Assembly (NCBI GenBank): GCA_034620365.1
Contig: JAQGEQ010000179.1
Location: 930,001 to 994,000, forward strand
DNA length: 64,000 bases
Direction: 5' to 3'
From: Pegea sp. RAD2-039
Lineage: Eukaryota; Chordata; Thaliacea; Salpida; Salpidae
The notes below the pieces were generated by a model. The model had not been told where the DNA came from and made no database searches. It was given only the letters and a program-made list of their open reading frames with translations. Position numbers and translations under genes: made by a program. Position 1 is the stretch's first letter, and each line of letters opens with the position of its first letter. This document shows, piece by piece, positions 1 through 14,187 of the stretch.

Positions 1-219
1 TTTTTTAAAAACCAAATATTAAAGATTGCAGTATACAACTGCAAAAGATCTGTTTCAACTAAATTCTTCTAACTTGAGATATCAGCGTTTTTTATATAGC
101 AAAAGCTGTCACAAGTTTTTTGATATTTATTCTAAAAAATTGTTTCAAAAAACTAACTTGTGAAATACTTAAACTTTCTTTCTTGATTCTTTCATCTTCA
201 TCTATTTTTGAACTAACAC

Positions 220-3200
220 CTATAAGTAAAATTGGCTATTTACAGAACTTCTATTATTAAAAGACTCACTTTCTGTGTCAGGAGAAAATAAAGATTCTTT
301 TACACTTTCAATTTGTTTGGTTTTCTCAAAAATTTCTTGCTTTTCTTTCTGTTTAGAAAGATTGAATTTGAACACAACAAGAAATAATTGAATTGTATAT
401 TTGACATATTTATTATCAAATAAATAAATAAAAACTTTGACAAAATCTTAAGATTATTACAAACTATTTTTAAATTTTTTAAAATCATTTGATAGTTTGT
501 CCATTCTGAATTATAATTCGTCTTATCAAATGATTGGATGTTTTTACAGACCTCTTTTAAGATTGAATCTTCACAATCTTCTTTGACTTTTGGTTTAGTT
601 CCTGAAAAAAATCAATTATTGATTAAACCAAATTTAAAACAAAACAACTATTCTTTAAATTGCTTACGCTTGACTTGATCGTCATCCAACGAAGATGGTG
701 AAGAAGAAGATGAAGAAGAAGATGATGAAGAAGATGATGATGAAGAAGATGATGACAATGATGATGAAGAAAAAGATCTTGAATGATAGGACTTTTCTTC
801 TTCTTTCAATTGTTCAAATTCTTTTTTTATTTTCTATTTACGAAAACCAAATTTGAATTAAATTTAAAGACAGGTCCTTCATCTGATCATTAATCTCTAA
901 GGAGCTTTGAAGTTTCTTTTTTTTTTTATTTAAAGTGAACTTCTCACAAGTGGTTGAAAACTAACCTTTATTATACGATTCTCCTCATCTTTGATTTCTT
1001 CAGACTCTAAAGACTCGTTTGCATCTTGACTTAAAGATTTTTTAAAAGAAGATTCAGCCTCAATAAAAGTATCTTTTTCGTGTGAATCTTTCATCTGCTT
1101 CTTTTCATATTTTATTTCTACAACTTCTGTTTCAGGGGATTTTTCTTCGCTACTTTCAGGAAGCCCTTCACTTAGAGAAGAAGAAGATGATAAAGAGCAG
1201 CTATCTTCTACAAAGCTCTCAGACTCCTTCACTGTGTCTTCGGAGTTCTCTAAGCTGTACTCTAATTTACTTTCAGGCTCGTCAGGTGCATCGAGGACTT
1301 TCGGATCTTTCGAAGCTTCTTTTAGAACTTCCTCATCTTCCAGAGCTTCCAAAGCTTCTAAAACTCCCGGAGATTTTTTTAATTCCACATCTTCTCCAGG
1401 TTTTATCGTTACTTCCTTCTCACTTCCACTCGAGCTCTTTCTGCTCCGCACCGATCTTTGACTTTTCGATGAGCGACGCGATTTTGCGCTTCGTTTCGAT
1501 TTCGTTGATGACGTCACACTTTTCAACGATATCCGAGAGCTAGGTCTACTAGAAGTTTTTCGGGAAGAAGCTCGATCTCGATCTGATGACGTCATCGACG
1601 CAACGTTTGCAGAAGTCGCTTCATTCGATGCTTCCGTCAACAGCGGTGTTCTAAAGTCCATAAAAAGTCATTAAAGGTCACTAAGGGGTCACGTGGCAGC
1701 TTGTACTCTCACCTGACCCCAAGCGCTGTGTGAGGGCGATTTAGAAGCGAGAGGCTTTCGATCCGATCTTTTTTGTCGTTTCGATCGCAGCTGGATGTTG
1801 ATCCTGATTCACTGATGAGAGTTTCACTAGAGCTGGATGCAAGAGCGCCTAGAAGATGAATATTAAGATCTGAAAGAAGTCTATAGGATGATACTTTGAG
1901 CTTGAAGATTGAAAATGAGGAAAGAATAGAAAGGTTGAAGATGTTGAGATCCTGGAAATGAAGTCTCACAAACAAACTTCCAGATCTTTGACCCTTTCCG
2001 GATCATCACTTCTTCAATGATCCAATTTATTCCTGGAAAAAGATAATCAAACCTCATTTTGATCTTCATCTTTACAAACCTTCCTTAAAATGAGCGATTC
2101 CAATTTTTTTTAAGGTTCCTACATCTTCAGCTATAAAAGCCACATGATCTACCTGAAAGAAGATGAGAGGAGGATCTAATTACTTTAGTTTCATCAAATA
2201 ATGATCAAATAATCTGCAAATTATTTACATTTCTACTTCAAATATCTACCAAAATTTGAATAATTGAAGACTCACTCGAGATATTGCAAATACTTGTTCC
2301 ATCGTTTTTGAGATTTTGAATCGATGTTTAACTGAGTTGTCAGAATCACCAACAAAAATGACTTCAAAATCTCCACGTTCGTCACTAGATGAGGCTGTTT
2401 TAATTTCTAATTCGTAAATACAATCATTCGTGACGTCACATGTTTGAGAACGTCGAGCAGCCGCCTTCAATAATGATTTCAATCAAAACTATAACATCAT
2501 CATCAAAGTCTTTTGTACTTTGGCTCTTATAAGTCTTCTGCGGAGTTTTAAAGAACTCGGATCACATTTTCTTGAAGCTTCAGTTTGTGTCTCTGCATCC
2601 ACGCTCTCTGTTGCTACCCAAGCTTCTTTGCATCTCGATAAATCCTATTAAATTCCATTATTGTTACTTCACTGGCTTCAAACAAAAGAAGGTCTACGCC
2701 TTTGCTTTTGTGTAATCAAAACGCATTTAACAAAGAAATTTGATAAAAGTACGATGCACATGCTTTGTAGTTACAAACACAAACCTTTGTTGCGTTGCTA
2801 CGAACTGGAGGCGGGTGAGGTAGCAACGAAGATAGCGAAGTCTCGTCGAGTCGTGTTTCATCACAAGTTGATTTTTCTGATTTGCGACTAAAAAAGTTTC
2901 AATTTTATAAATATCTTATGAAAATGTCAAATTGAATAGAAAAATCAATTTTAAAATCTTTTATAAATCTCAATTTATAAATCAAATTGTCAAATTTGAA
3001 AACACAAATAATTTTCTTCATATTTTTATAGTTTTCAAAAATAAAGAATTTGTTTCAAGAATTATATTTTTATTTTCCTCAAGCAAGTTCTAAATGTTAT
3101 TGTAGACAACATTTAATTCTAAAAGCCGGCATATACTTTGACTGTGCTTTAATATTACAAAAAAGTTTGTTAAATAAACATTAAAAATATTAAAAACTAA

Positions 3201-5322
3201 TTTTCTCATATTTAATTATCACTGACTTTTTGTTAAATTTGTGGCATTTTTAAATTTGTGGTTAAGTTAATTTCTTTTAAATGTAATAAACACATATTAC
3301 TAGCAATTAATACTAAAAGTTAAATTAAAGTAACCTTAATACCTCAATTATTTAAGATGTAATTAATAAAATAAATATTAAATAATTTAAATAAAATTTT
3401 TTCAAAAATTCTTCAGCATATTTCTCAATCAAAAATATTTTTGTTTACATTTGAACTTTAACTTAACAACGTAAACATCAAATCACTTGGAAATTCAATT
3501 AATCAGAATACTTTGAAAGTAGTTTCAACAAAGCTTTCTTCATTTGCCAATATTTAGTTTAAACAAAAATACTTTTCAAATTTAGTTTGTTAAATATAAG
3601 GAACAAAGAATCAAATTAAAGTTTCTGAAAACTAGTTTAACAACCAAACACAAACATTACCATCATTCAATTAAATGATCTTGTATGTTATCACGATATG
3701 ATTTACTGATTATTTTCAACTTACACTTTTCGGTGCTTCACCCATCTTCCAGTTCTCGGGATAAAACAAATATCTGTACTTGAAGTTGAATGAATACTTG
3801 CTGTATACGAGCCACAGTCATCTTCATTTGATTTGATTGCCGATTTTGAAGTAACTTTTCTGCCATTCAGGTCGTATTTAAACCTTTTAAATCACAAACT
3901 TAGAAGTATAATACGACAAAATACTCATTTATTACTTGAGCTTTCGTTTAGGAGTCGATGTTAATATTGGAGCAAGGCGATGTTGTTTCTTCAGTGGTTG
4001 TTGAGATGTTGTTATGTTTGGGTAAGAGGCAGATTTCATTCTGCTGGGGTTTACGGAATATTTTTTATTGATAATCTCTTGAGCTAAAGCAACTGTTTCC
4101 TAAATAAATAAATCTTAAATCTTTTAATTCCAAAAGTTTGAAGACTTACGGTAGCCACAAGAATTTGACTAGATCTATTTACCAGTTGACTAAGTTCTTT
4201 TTCCTTTTTTGTAAGTCTTTTAGAACTTCGGCTTTTCGATCTATTATTTAAAAAATTAAATTTACGTAAAAAATTTTGATATAAATTTTGAAATGGATTT
4301 TTTAACCTATATTCTGATTCTTTTTGTAATATTTGAAGTGCGGCAATTTTGGCTTTTTCAACTTCATTCTGGTATTCATTGTTCTTTAAAAGACAAAGAA
4401 TAAAAAGATTTTGAATATTTCAATATCTTTAAATCAAAAGTTTCAATGGAAGATTTTTTAACAGATTCAAAATATCAAACATCAGATACAGAAGAAAACT
4501 CAAATTAAAAGACATATTGGAAAAGCTTCCACGTCAAGATGAATTCGATCACAACCTGTCTTTCATCGATTTATAAAAAGCGAATACAAAAAAATGTTCT
4601 TTTTATTCACCAGAGAAGTCTTTAATCGCTTTTTTACAACTTTTTGGCGAGGTGAACCGATAGGTGCATTCTCAAATTTTGTCAATTGGGTTTTTATCAT
4701 TGACGGAGTAAAATAATGCTTTAAATTTCGATCGTGAAGTCCACAACTTCTTAACATCGGTTTCTGGAATTAATAAATTGTCAAAAAGCTTATTTTCTTC
4801 CTACTTTTGACTTTTACTGTTTTTCCATATCTTGAACCTCCTTGCCGACCCAAACCTTCAACATCAAAGCCTTGTTCCAATTGTTCCAAATCCATGTAAG
4901 TCCGTCTGTACGTATTTCAGTTAAATTAAAAATTAAAATTCGATTTTTTAAGTTTTAAAAACGATAAGGAAAGTTTCAGCAAAATATTTTGGTCTTGAAT
5001 ACCGAATGTTTAAATCAGATTTCTATTTACAGCAAACTTGATTTTTCAAAATCTTTCAGCTTTTATAGAGCTTCAGAAGAAGCGAAGATAATTTTAATCG
5101 AATTTTACGACTTAGTAAATGTCTGGAAACAAAACATCGATATTTATTTACTTAAGTTTGTTTGTCTACTTACTACGTTAAATCGTTAAACATTAATAAA
5201 AAATATAAAATTTATTAACAACAATGAATTGTTTCAAAAAATAATAAATCTTTTTATTAATTAATTTTAACTTACAGCTTTTTAGCCACTTCATCAACTA
5301 AAGACTTTGAAGATATTTCCAT
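220..5322 (-). CDS. PLAT-domain protein with Ser/Glu-rich C-terminal tail, unassigned
   Basis: Multi-exon gene starting at 5322 (MEISSKSLVDEVAKK). Exons I can join in frame are 5322-5276, 4905-4818 and 4763-4611. Further exons lie near 4380-4300, 4240-4150, 4090-3950 and 3890-3730, then 2875-2780, 2640-2520 and 2460-2270. The last two and those at 2150-2070 and 2030-1970 encode a PLAT/LH2-like beta-sandwich: YELEIKTA, then VDHVAFIAEDVGTLKKIGIAH, then INWIIEEVMI and IWKFVCE, matching the family pattern of a lipid- or partner-binding domain. After it, 1840-1720 and 1650-975 give a long Ser/Arg- then Glu/Ser-rich region, followed by a poly-Ser tract at 770-690 and a charged segment near 600-240. 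No orthologue recognised. The 3' end and a few joints are unresolved, and the gene may run past the window edge. The plus-strand ORFs opposite the tail are antisense shadows. Confidence 0.65.
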
Positions 5323-6378
5323 TTTTTACAAATCTTCTAAATAAAGGTAAACTCTAAAATTTTGTCAATTCAAGTTTCGACCTTTTCTTTCAACATAATA
5401 ACAAAAGCTATTTAAACGTTTAAGATCTCTTCATCCACTCAAAGAAAGTGAAAATGTTTCTTTTCATTTCAGACCTTGGTTGCTACAGACGCCAACTATT
5501 TTGTATTTAGTGAAGCTTTACTGCTACCTAGCGGAAATTCTAATTTTCAATCTTAACATTGTTCAGAAAAATTTTGTTTACAAATTTTGAAGCTAATCAA
5601 TTAATTTTGAGATCATCTAATTTTGGTGATGTTAAAAAGCCTCATTTTATTAGTTTTTGAAACTTGCATAATTTAATTACAAAATTTTAAAACTATCACA
5701 TTATTATTATCAAATGTCTATTAAACTGATATTTAAGATATGATCTATTTTAATATATAAATATTTTAGCTAAAAACTTTCCTTCAAATGCTTTTGTATA
5801 GATAAAACTCAAATTTCATTAATTAATAAAACAATTTGAAATTTCAAATATAGTATGAAAAAATTTCTTTATTTTTCTCATTATTTTATATTAGTGCTTG
5901 AAAATAACAAAAATGATTAAACTGGTTTTATATCTAAGAAACTTTTTTTGTCGTCTTACAATTAGATTTTTATAGAGTTTAACAAAAATTAGCAAATTTG
6001 AATTTTTATATCTCTAAAGTTTGATTTACCAAATAATTTAATTTTTACAAAATATATTTTCTAAATTTTAAAACAAACTTCATTTTCGAAACAAGTACCC
6101 TTAAAAATGTCCAGCTTTAAACTATTCTCGCAAACTATAGTTGTGTTTTACAATAAAATATTTCATTTCAAATTAAAAAAAAATTGTTATAGGTTGTTAT
6201 AATTTATTTACAAAAAATTAAAAATAAGCAAAAGTTGAAAGAAAAAGAAGATCAGAAGGAGACTGTCAGAGGAAAGTAGACTGAATGAATTGTAAAAGTC
6301 GAAAACCCAAAAGTTGTTTAAGTTTGTTGTTGATAAATTGATAAAAATTTAAGTATTAAAAAATATTTAGTGGATGAA
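5323..6378. other. Intergenic, AT-rich
   Basis: Lies between the start of the PLAT gene and the stop of the MICAL-like gene, which are on the same strand. No exon, RNA gene or repeat recognised. A TTTATT on the plus strand near 6199 reads as AATAAA on the minus strand and could be a MICAL poly(A) signal. Confidence 0.4.
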
Positions 6379-8618
6379 CTAGTTTGAACTGAAGTTAGAT
6401 TGCTTTACATACAGATGAGAGATTTGAAAACGTTTTTTCGGTGCTACCACCACCACCTTATATCGCGTTGTTGGATCTGTAAACATAAATAGTTGGACAT
6501 GAGATGTCATCAAGGTTGTCATGGCTACCATTAGTGTAGTCTTTGAAAGAAGCTCTGGTATTTTCCCTCGTAGCACTACAAAGAAGCTGATAAATGCTAC
6601 CATGGATACTAAGTGTTTGATATTCGGCTAAATCTACAAAAAAATGAAAAGTTTGCTCTAAAAACTTGCAGACTTCAAACTTTTTGGGTCAGTATCATCT
6701 CGATTTATCAACCAGTGTCGTATACACCATGCAAGATCAAAAACAGCAAAAAATCCGCGCGATGTTCCTGTTCCCATTGGCCAAAAGGGCTGTAGAAGAA
6801 AGTTAGAAAGTTATTGAGATTAAAATTTGAATATTTACAAATCTTTTGTATCTAGTAATCTACAATTGTTCTTCATATTTTCAGAATTTTGCATCTTGAT
6901 ATTTTGATTAAATTTTTACCTCAATTAAACTATCTCCGATTAAAGCAATAAATATTTTGCGACCATTTACTTCCTGAAATCTTGATGGCTGCTTTGACTT
7001 GTACCTGTTCACAAATTACATCAACATCATCAATAAACTTCCTTTTTCTGTGTATCTTCTAATTTATATCCACTTACGTATGAGTGAAATTAAAAAGCGC
7101 TACATCATCTCTTCCAAAATGATTTTTCGCAAATTTAAAGTTTACCTTTCCTTCAGTGATTACATCAACTATATTCAACATAAAATCTTTTAAGTGATCC
7201 TCATCAACATTGCTGGCATCAAGGAGTTTATCTGTGTCTGCATGTTTCTAGAAACCTCAAAAATGTATTACTTTTTTCACATAAATAAACAAATACTTTT
7301 TTCAAAACTCCATAATTTAATAAACTAATCTTTTTTGCGCAAGTCACAAAATAATGAGTTTCATTTTTGAAATAAACCAAATTTTCCAACACAATTCCTT
7401 TTTCTTCTAAACGTTTGAATAATTTTGCTCGAAAATGAGAAGCAACTGAAGTCTCTTCAAGCATCCGATCAGCATCCGTATTTCTATTCACAAAATTACA
7501 AGTAAGTCCAATCGCGGGTCGGATTCCGCATCGTTGCTTTTCAAAACCTGTTTCGAAAAAAGCGCTTTAAGCAATCATCTGTCATGACGTCATCACACCT
7601 TCGAAGCTATTGTGACGACCGTCAGCTCCTACTATGACGTCGAATTCAAATTTGTCTAGCATCTCGTTACTCGGATCGAAGCTCGCGCGCCACCCTATAA
7701 CAAGTATGTCATATAGATGTCAATAATGAGGTCATAATATAAATAATTGATGACGTCATCGCACCTGTTTGAGAAACCGTATCGGGAAAGTTTAGAGGTT
7801 TTGGCGGGACTAAACCTTCAAAACTGAGGCCGATTCTGAAATCAACTCCGAGGAGAAGAGCAGCTTTTGTGAGGATCAGTTGCATTTGACGGATAGAGAT
7901 GTGGTTGATCGAACCAGTACAAAATTGACCGTAGAACTTTTTGGCGCCAAGTTGCTTTATTAGAATAGTTGATTAGATAATGACGTAGTAATGACGTAAT
8001 TAAAACACCTTAAGATCGTTGATTAGATAAGGCCACAAGTGTAGAATGTTGTTCCGTGAAAAATATTCTCTTTTTTCAACTAAAAGAACCCGAGCACCAA
8101 GTAAACTCATTTCTATTGCTCCTCTGATCCCAACTGGGCCACCACCAACTACTAACACCTAAAACACCTCCAATTTACTTTTTTGTTTTCTTCGGTTTGA
8201 TAATTACTTGATTATTTGAAGCAATTCTTTCTTTCTTTGGATTTTTGGTTGGCTTGAAATATTGTTTCGAATAATATTTCTTGTCTAATATTGTCCAAAT
8301 TTGTTCAAACTGCCAATGAGTTGGCATTTTGGCTTTGAGTTGTTCATAAAAAGTCACATGATTGTCTTGTGCTGGTGGATATTGCAAATCGATTTTGTCA
8401 CACAGATTTTTGAAATTAGATAAAGTTTCTTGAAGTGTTTGACTTCCCGTGAAGCTTAAAAATAAAATTAGTTAATGAAAAAGAGTTTTTAATGAAACTT
8501 ATTTTATTTGTTTCAAAAAATAAAACTGAAGTTATTTTATTTACTTATTAAATCATTTAAAAATATGAATTTACTTTTGGTATTGTTGATAAACTTGTTT
8601 TACGGTTTCTGAATTCAT
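6379..8618 (-). CDS. MICAL: MICAL-type FAD monooxygenase, catalytic domain only
   Basis: Eleven exons join in phase: 8618-8575, 8454-8208, 8158-8009, 7954-7765, 7694-7599, 7547-7297, 7247-7078, 7004-6920, 6789-6666, 6633-6529, 6476-6379, giving about 519 residues. The protein follows the MICAL flavoprotein domain: dinucleotide-binding [14 protein letters not shown], then [31 protein letters not shown], the GADGRHN motif, and [19 protein letters not shown]. MICALs use NADPH and FAD to oxidise actin methionines and drive filament disassembly. The model ends NDPTTRY...[12 protein letters not shown], exactly where other MICALs pass into their CH domain. No CH, LIM or bMERB exon is visible before the next gene, whose start lies 1.06 kb away. 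A GTAAAG donor at HLY|VK could allow a longer isoform. An acceptor-like TTTTTTAG sits 4 nt before the start codon. Confidence 0.9.
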
Positions 8619-11600
8619 TTTTCTAAAAAATTACAACTTTTTGTAAAAAAGTCAATAATTATTTTTATCGTAGTTGTAGTGTTTAAATAAAAGTCATTTA
8701 TGTAATAAATTAATCTTTTGATACAAACTCTTGTTATTTATTAAACCATTTTTCTGTTTTGGAATTAATTACTTATTTGAATTTATGTTAATTGAAAAGT
8801 ATCAAAATAGTTTTTCTTTATTAGTAAAGTTAAGAAAACTTAAATTTAACTTAACAAATTGTTCAAATTTTCCGAAATTATTTTTTAATTTAACTGAAAA
8901 TTGATTTCAAATATATTTTTTCGATTAGCTTGTACAAAAATGTTAACAAAATTGAAATCAAAATTTTAACTTTTTAATCACTCTATAAACAAAGAAAAAT
9001 ATTAATTAAAATATCAAAGCTATAATCTATCAGAAAAATATCTGAAACTAACAACAAAAATAAGATCTCAAACTTTATCTAATTTAGTATTCTAACTTAG
9101 TACTTAAGGTTTAATTTTCAACAAATAGTTTTTGTGTGATTTGTACCTCTTTCAAAAATAAACTCAACATAACTCTTAACACTCAGTAAGTAACAACTAA
9201 AGATAATTACTGAAATGTTTCAATAGTTCTACAAAATCATAATCTAATTTTTCTATCGACAAAAATCTTTATTTTATTAATCTCTGACTAAGCTTTTTCA
9301 ATGCCCTCAAATTTTAAAACTTCTTTTTAATATTAAAAATACTATTTAAAGTTACTTTCCGGTTAAAATGATATTATTTGATATATTAATTTGATCTAAT
9401 TACTTGTATTTATACCGATAAATCTGTTGCTTACCTCATCGTTATTTTAATGCATTTAAAGTAAGATTTATAGTTTTAGTAAAATTTTCAAAATATTGTT
9501 TCTATTCGGAAATAAATTGGTTTAAAAACTTTAACATTTTTAAGCTGTGTAAAATTATTCTATCATAAAAAGCTTTTGATTATTACCAAATCTAATTTCT
9601 TTAAAATTTGTAAAGATGCAATGTTAAACTTTTAAAATATTTTTTGTAAACCTTCTTATATGTTACTAGTAAATCAAGCCTTAGATATAAACATAAGTTT
9701 CGATTTTATATTTCTTGAAGCTATTTATATAACTAATTTATAAAACTAAAATCGTTCTGAGTTTTTATACTTAGGAATATTTTTATAGCTTTCTGTGTAA
9801 GCAGAAACACTAAAGCATCCAATCTTTTTATACCATTTTGGGTATAAAACAACAAAACTAAAAGTTGAGATCTATTTCTGCAAACTCTCAAAATTAAATC
9901 TGTTAATCCTTTTATTAGTTTAATAATTTTCTTAATTACTCTGTCCTTTATATTACATATTATAAATTATTATTTATTTGTTTTTATAAAATTTTATGTA
10001 TTTTTAAAGAAGTGTAAAAAGTTTGATTCTAATTCACGATTTCTTAGAATATATAAAGATTTTGTTGAAAAAATGTTTGAGTTAAAATAGTTTATTTACT
10101 ATAAATTTATAATTTATGAAATAGATATTTGCTGAAATGTTACAAACTTAGCGATCGATTAGTTTGATGGACCTTAAATTTTTGAAGTTTACAACTTTTG
10201 ATAATTATTTGTTTATATACTTATAATTAACTAATTATATAATTATAGATAAAACAATTTCTTATAAATATTTAAATAAAATTACAAATTTATATACTTC
10301 AAAAATATCTTCAATTTTTCATCTGACTTTTTTAAGTCATTGAAAATTGTTTCTTTAATTCAGTTCTTTATCTGAAAATATTTCTATAAAATGTATTAAA
10401 AATCAGTAAAAATTAAATTGAAAGCAAAACAATTTCTGGATAACTTGAAAAGTATACTTTTATACTTAAAATTATTGCAGTTTTCTATTTATGTAAAATT
10501 TAAAGTTTTTGGAAGTGAACAAAAAAAGGATTTTAATGATATTACAACAGAAAAGTTATTTTAAAATTGTAATTTTGTAAGTAACTCGATAAAGTGGAAA
10601 CTCAATTTATCAGTATTTCAATTTTATTATTATTAATAATAATGAACTAAAAAAATCAATTCTTTTATTTGTGTAAACTCTTATATAGATTTAATTTAAG
10701 TCTAATAAAAAGTCTTTACAATAATAGTTTCTGAAAAATATAAAGTTTTATGAATTTGAAATTAGTTTTAATTCAAATTTGAGTAACAATAGTATAAAGT
10801 TAAAGAATAATTACAAATTGATTAAAAATGTTTTAAAATTCTAAATAAACTCGAAGTAAAAGATTCAGCTGTGGTTAAAATATCTAAGTTTTAAGTAAGA
10901 TGATTTAAATTTAGTTATCACTTATCTAACAATATTTTAACTATAGTAGTTTGTAGTTTATGATAGCAATAAATTACAAAAACCAAAAAAAATATCTTTT
11001 AACTTTTCATTTACTATTTTAATTCAAGCTTTAATCAAAGTTCTAAATTTTTCACCTTTACAGAAATTATGAATAAATTCATTTATACAAATGTTGGTTT
11101 AATATTTTTTTGTGAGAATTTTTTGTTATAGATTCCATAAAATATTTTCTTATAAAATGAAATGAATCACAAAATTAAAGATAATTAAACAATCATTAAA
11201 AAGTTAACTCAAAAAATTACTTTTAAAACAACTTTTGATAAATATATTCAATTCACAACAAAATTTATTTCCTGAATTTATGTTGACAACTACAATTATG
11301 AAAACAATATTGGTCTAATAGATTTATTATGCAGGTTATCTAATTACATAAGAATTAATGATTTACAAATAATTTGGAGATTCAATTTCATTAAAAACAG
11401 CTTCAATAAAATTAACTTGATTAGTTTTTACTTGAAAGTTTTAAATGAAATATGACAATTTTTAGTTTATTATTTAGCATTCAAAATAGAAATGATCTTT
11501 AAGCTTAAAGATAGAATATCTTGAAATATATAAAACCGTAAGGAATTTATGTATACCAATTAAAGCAAACTTTTAAGAAACAAATTTCAGAGCAGCTACT

Positions 11601-12299
11601 TGAGTAATAGCCATAAAAATTTTGTGGTTTTCTTAGAATTTACAATTTCATTTCGACAAAAAACTGTTGAGGTAAAAAGAACAATTGAAAAATAATTTTT
11701 ATCATCAAATACTTTTATCAAAATCTGTATTCTAATATCAAAAAATAATTTGACATTGAAAGAGTTCCTTTTACGAGTTTAAACAAACTTTATCTTAAAA
11801 ATTTTAATTTTGTAATAAATGTGCAGATTGATATTAAATTAATAATTATAAATAAATGTTAAGTAAGAGATTTAATTCTCAAATGACAAAAAGTTTCTTT
11901 TCACAGTTCTAACAAATCAGGATTTGCCTTCTTAAATTATTCGTACTTTGTAAATTTTCTATTTGCCAATTTTTATATATTTAAATTACCTGTTTAGTTT
12001 TTGAAAAAAAATTAATTTTAACTTTTTTCATTGAGCTTACTCATAAAGGATAAAAACCATTTCTTATTTGTAACTCTGAAATAAATTGTTGATAATTATG
12101 ATCAATAAAGTAATTTTAGTTAGTAAAATTTCAGTATTCATCTTTCTCAGAATTTATGTCTAAAATTTCTTAATCAAAAAAAGCTAAGCGTAAAATTTCG
12201 TTCAACTACATCTGTTGGTATGGTTATGGTGTAAAATGATCCAAAACTCTTTATCAAATAAGACTCTCATGTATAGAGTGCAGTTGTCTGCACAATGGT
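8619..12299. other. AT-rich intergenic desert
   Basis: About 3.7 kb of very AT-rich sequence with no ORF of note, no TGACGTCA motif, and no tandem array or RNA gene that I can recognise. Confidence 0.5.
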
Positions 12300-12740
12300 C
12301 TGACAACAATTTATAGCATGCTATGCAAGCAAAAGCTTCTTTGGCTCGAGCACGACCGTCGAATAGATGACGGTCGGATCCCAAAGGATCTGTTGTACGG
12401 GGATCTATCTAAAGATAAATACAACATCGGCTGTCCCTGTCTCAGCTTTAACCAGCAAGCTATCAAATCTCTCAACATCAATACTAGCAATTGGGAAGAC
12501 ATCGCAGAGAATCGATCCGAATGGTACTCTCTACTTCGCAAACAACTGAAGGAGAGAGAAGAAAAATCCGCTTTTAAGGAAATAAACTGAAAAGGCTTTT
12601 CTATTTCCATGTGTCTTGCTTGTATATTTCCTCCGTTTTTCACTGTGTTTTACTTTGTTTTTAACAACAGCATAACCAGCTCGGCCAAAGTAGACCTTCT
12701 AATTATATTACTTCCGTTGGTACAAACAATTATTCATTTA
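12300..12740 (+). mobile_element. RTE-like LINE, 3' fragment
   Basis: The reading frame from 12318 matches the C-terminal end of RTE-type LINE proteins: a QKLLWLEHDRRIDDGRIPKD segment (an LRW.GH..R..D.RIPK-like line), LLYGDLS, then IKSLNINTSNWEDIAENRSEW. It ends at 12590. The following 150 bp resemble the 3' tail of the copy at 30.7-31.6 kb, sharing a TTTAACAACA block and a CCAAAG(T/C)AG(A/G)CCTT block. Only the last part of the element is present. Two copies of one family in the window support repeat status rather than a host gene. Confidence 0.75.
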
Positions 12741-14187
12741 TTTGAAAACTTACTAATCTTTTTACTTTTCTTTAATTCAAAAGCTTTTATTAAAGTTATT
12801 ATTTCTTTATTTAGAAAATATTTACAACCTCATGTTGATCAGGCATAAAATTTTGAAGCAAATATAATATTATTGAAACTTATATATATCGAAAAGATGA
12901 CGAACTTTAATGCTATCAGATAAAGGTTGAGGAAAGTTCAAAAGTAACATCTAGTAACAACGACATTTGTAAAAGTTCACTGACTGGTTACTTTTGGGAT
13001 GCTTCAAAACTATTACAATTGTTCTAAAAAAATCTTAGCTCTGTTTATTGAAAGGTTTAACATCTTTAATATTTGCTTACTTGAATACTAGTTGTAAAAA
13101 TATTTAATCTAATCTACATATTGTTAATAATTAATAAGAGAACTTGTTAGCTGGGATTGGCGCATAAGGAATAACATCAAAGAAATTATAGATGTTTATT
13201 GCAGAAATGCCAGGAAAGGTTTAAGGAGCTGAAATTAAAAAGATTCTGCAACTGTGAACAGCGTAGATACTGCGCAAAGCTCTAATTGGTTTTGAAGATT
13301 CTCTCAACCCTTTTTCTTATAATTTTGATAACTTTATTTTCTAATTCAATTCACGGCCTCTGCATTGTACCTCAGCTAAGCCACTACTGCCAAGAAACAT
13401 TTTTAATCTCCTACCTTTCTTGGTTTTTTTGTAGCTGTCCACGAGGCACTCTTAATTTCCTTCACTTTAGTAGCTAATAGTTTAAGAACAAAATTTTTCG
13501 TAATTTAATTTGAATTCTATTTTTATAATATTTATATTTTACTGTCCTAAGCATTTGAACAAAACATTCTAAGATTTTAATTGTCATTTTCTTCTAAATA
13601 TTTTGAATAACTTTTTAAAGTCTGAGTTTCTTTCTTTGTTTGTTAAGATAAGTTTTTTATATCTCATAAAGAAAAATCCAAGAAAATACCTTTTACTTTG
13701 ATTTAGCTTTACTTGTCAAAATTCTTTCACCATAAACACCAAGCCAAATAATAACTCGTCTTACAAACAAACCTTGTGCTTGGTGGTTGAAAGGGCTGAG
13801 AACTCACCTACTTAAAGTATGAACTTTCCAAATTCAAATAACTTTTTTAAATCGTTTTCCTAACATGATCTTATTTTTAAATAAGCTAAAATTTTCCGAC
13901 TTTCATATTATTGAATCAACTGCTAAGATAAAAAAAAAACTGTTTAGATATGCTTCATGATTAAAGTGTTTTCATTTACTTCAATCAAGCTTTTAGTTTG
14001 TTAAAAAGTTTGTTGTTTCTTCTATTTAGAAGTATAAAAATCGAATAAAAAGATTCTTATAACTGTTATTCTTCACAGGGTTAATAATTGAAAATTATTA
14101 AAGAACTTACAACTAAAAATTATTGATGAAAAAAGTCGAACTTAAAACTAAAAAATAATTTGGAAAAAAATGTTTTCAAAAATTACT
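12741..14187. other. Intergenic, with one less AT-rich patch
   Basis: Mostly AT-rich. A patch near 13140-13480 is richer in G+C and may be a decayed repeat, but I could not assign it. Near 13737-13786 the octamer CACCAAGC is followed by its inverse GCTTGGTG, so a stem-loop is possible. No gene supported. Confidence 0.35.

Noticed and set aside
1082-1543. 153-codon plus-strand ORF
   Set aside because: Antisense to the Ser/Glu-rich exon of the PLAT gene, which has the better composition and correct splice joints.
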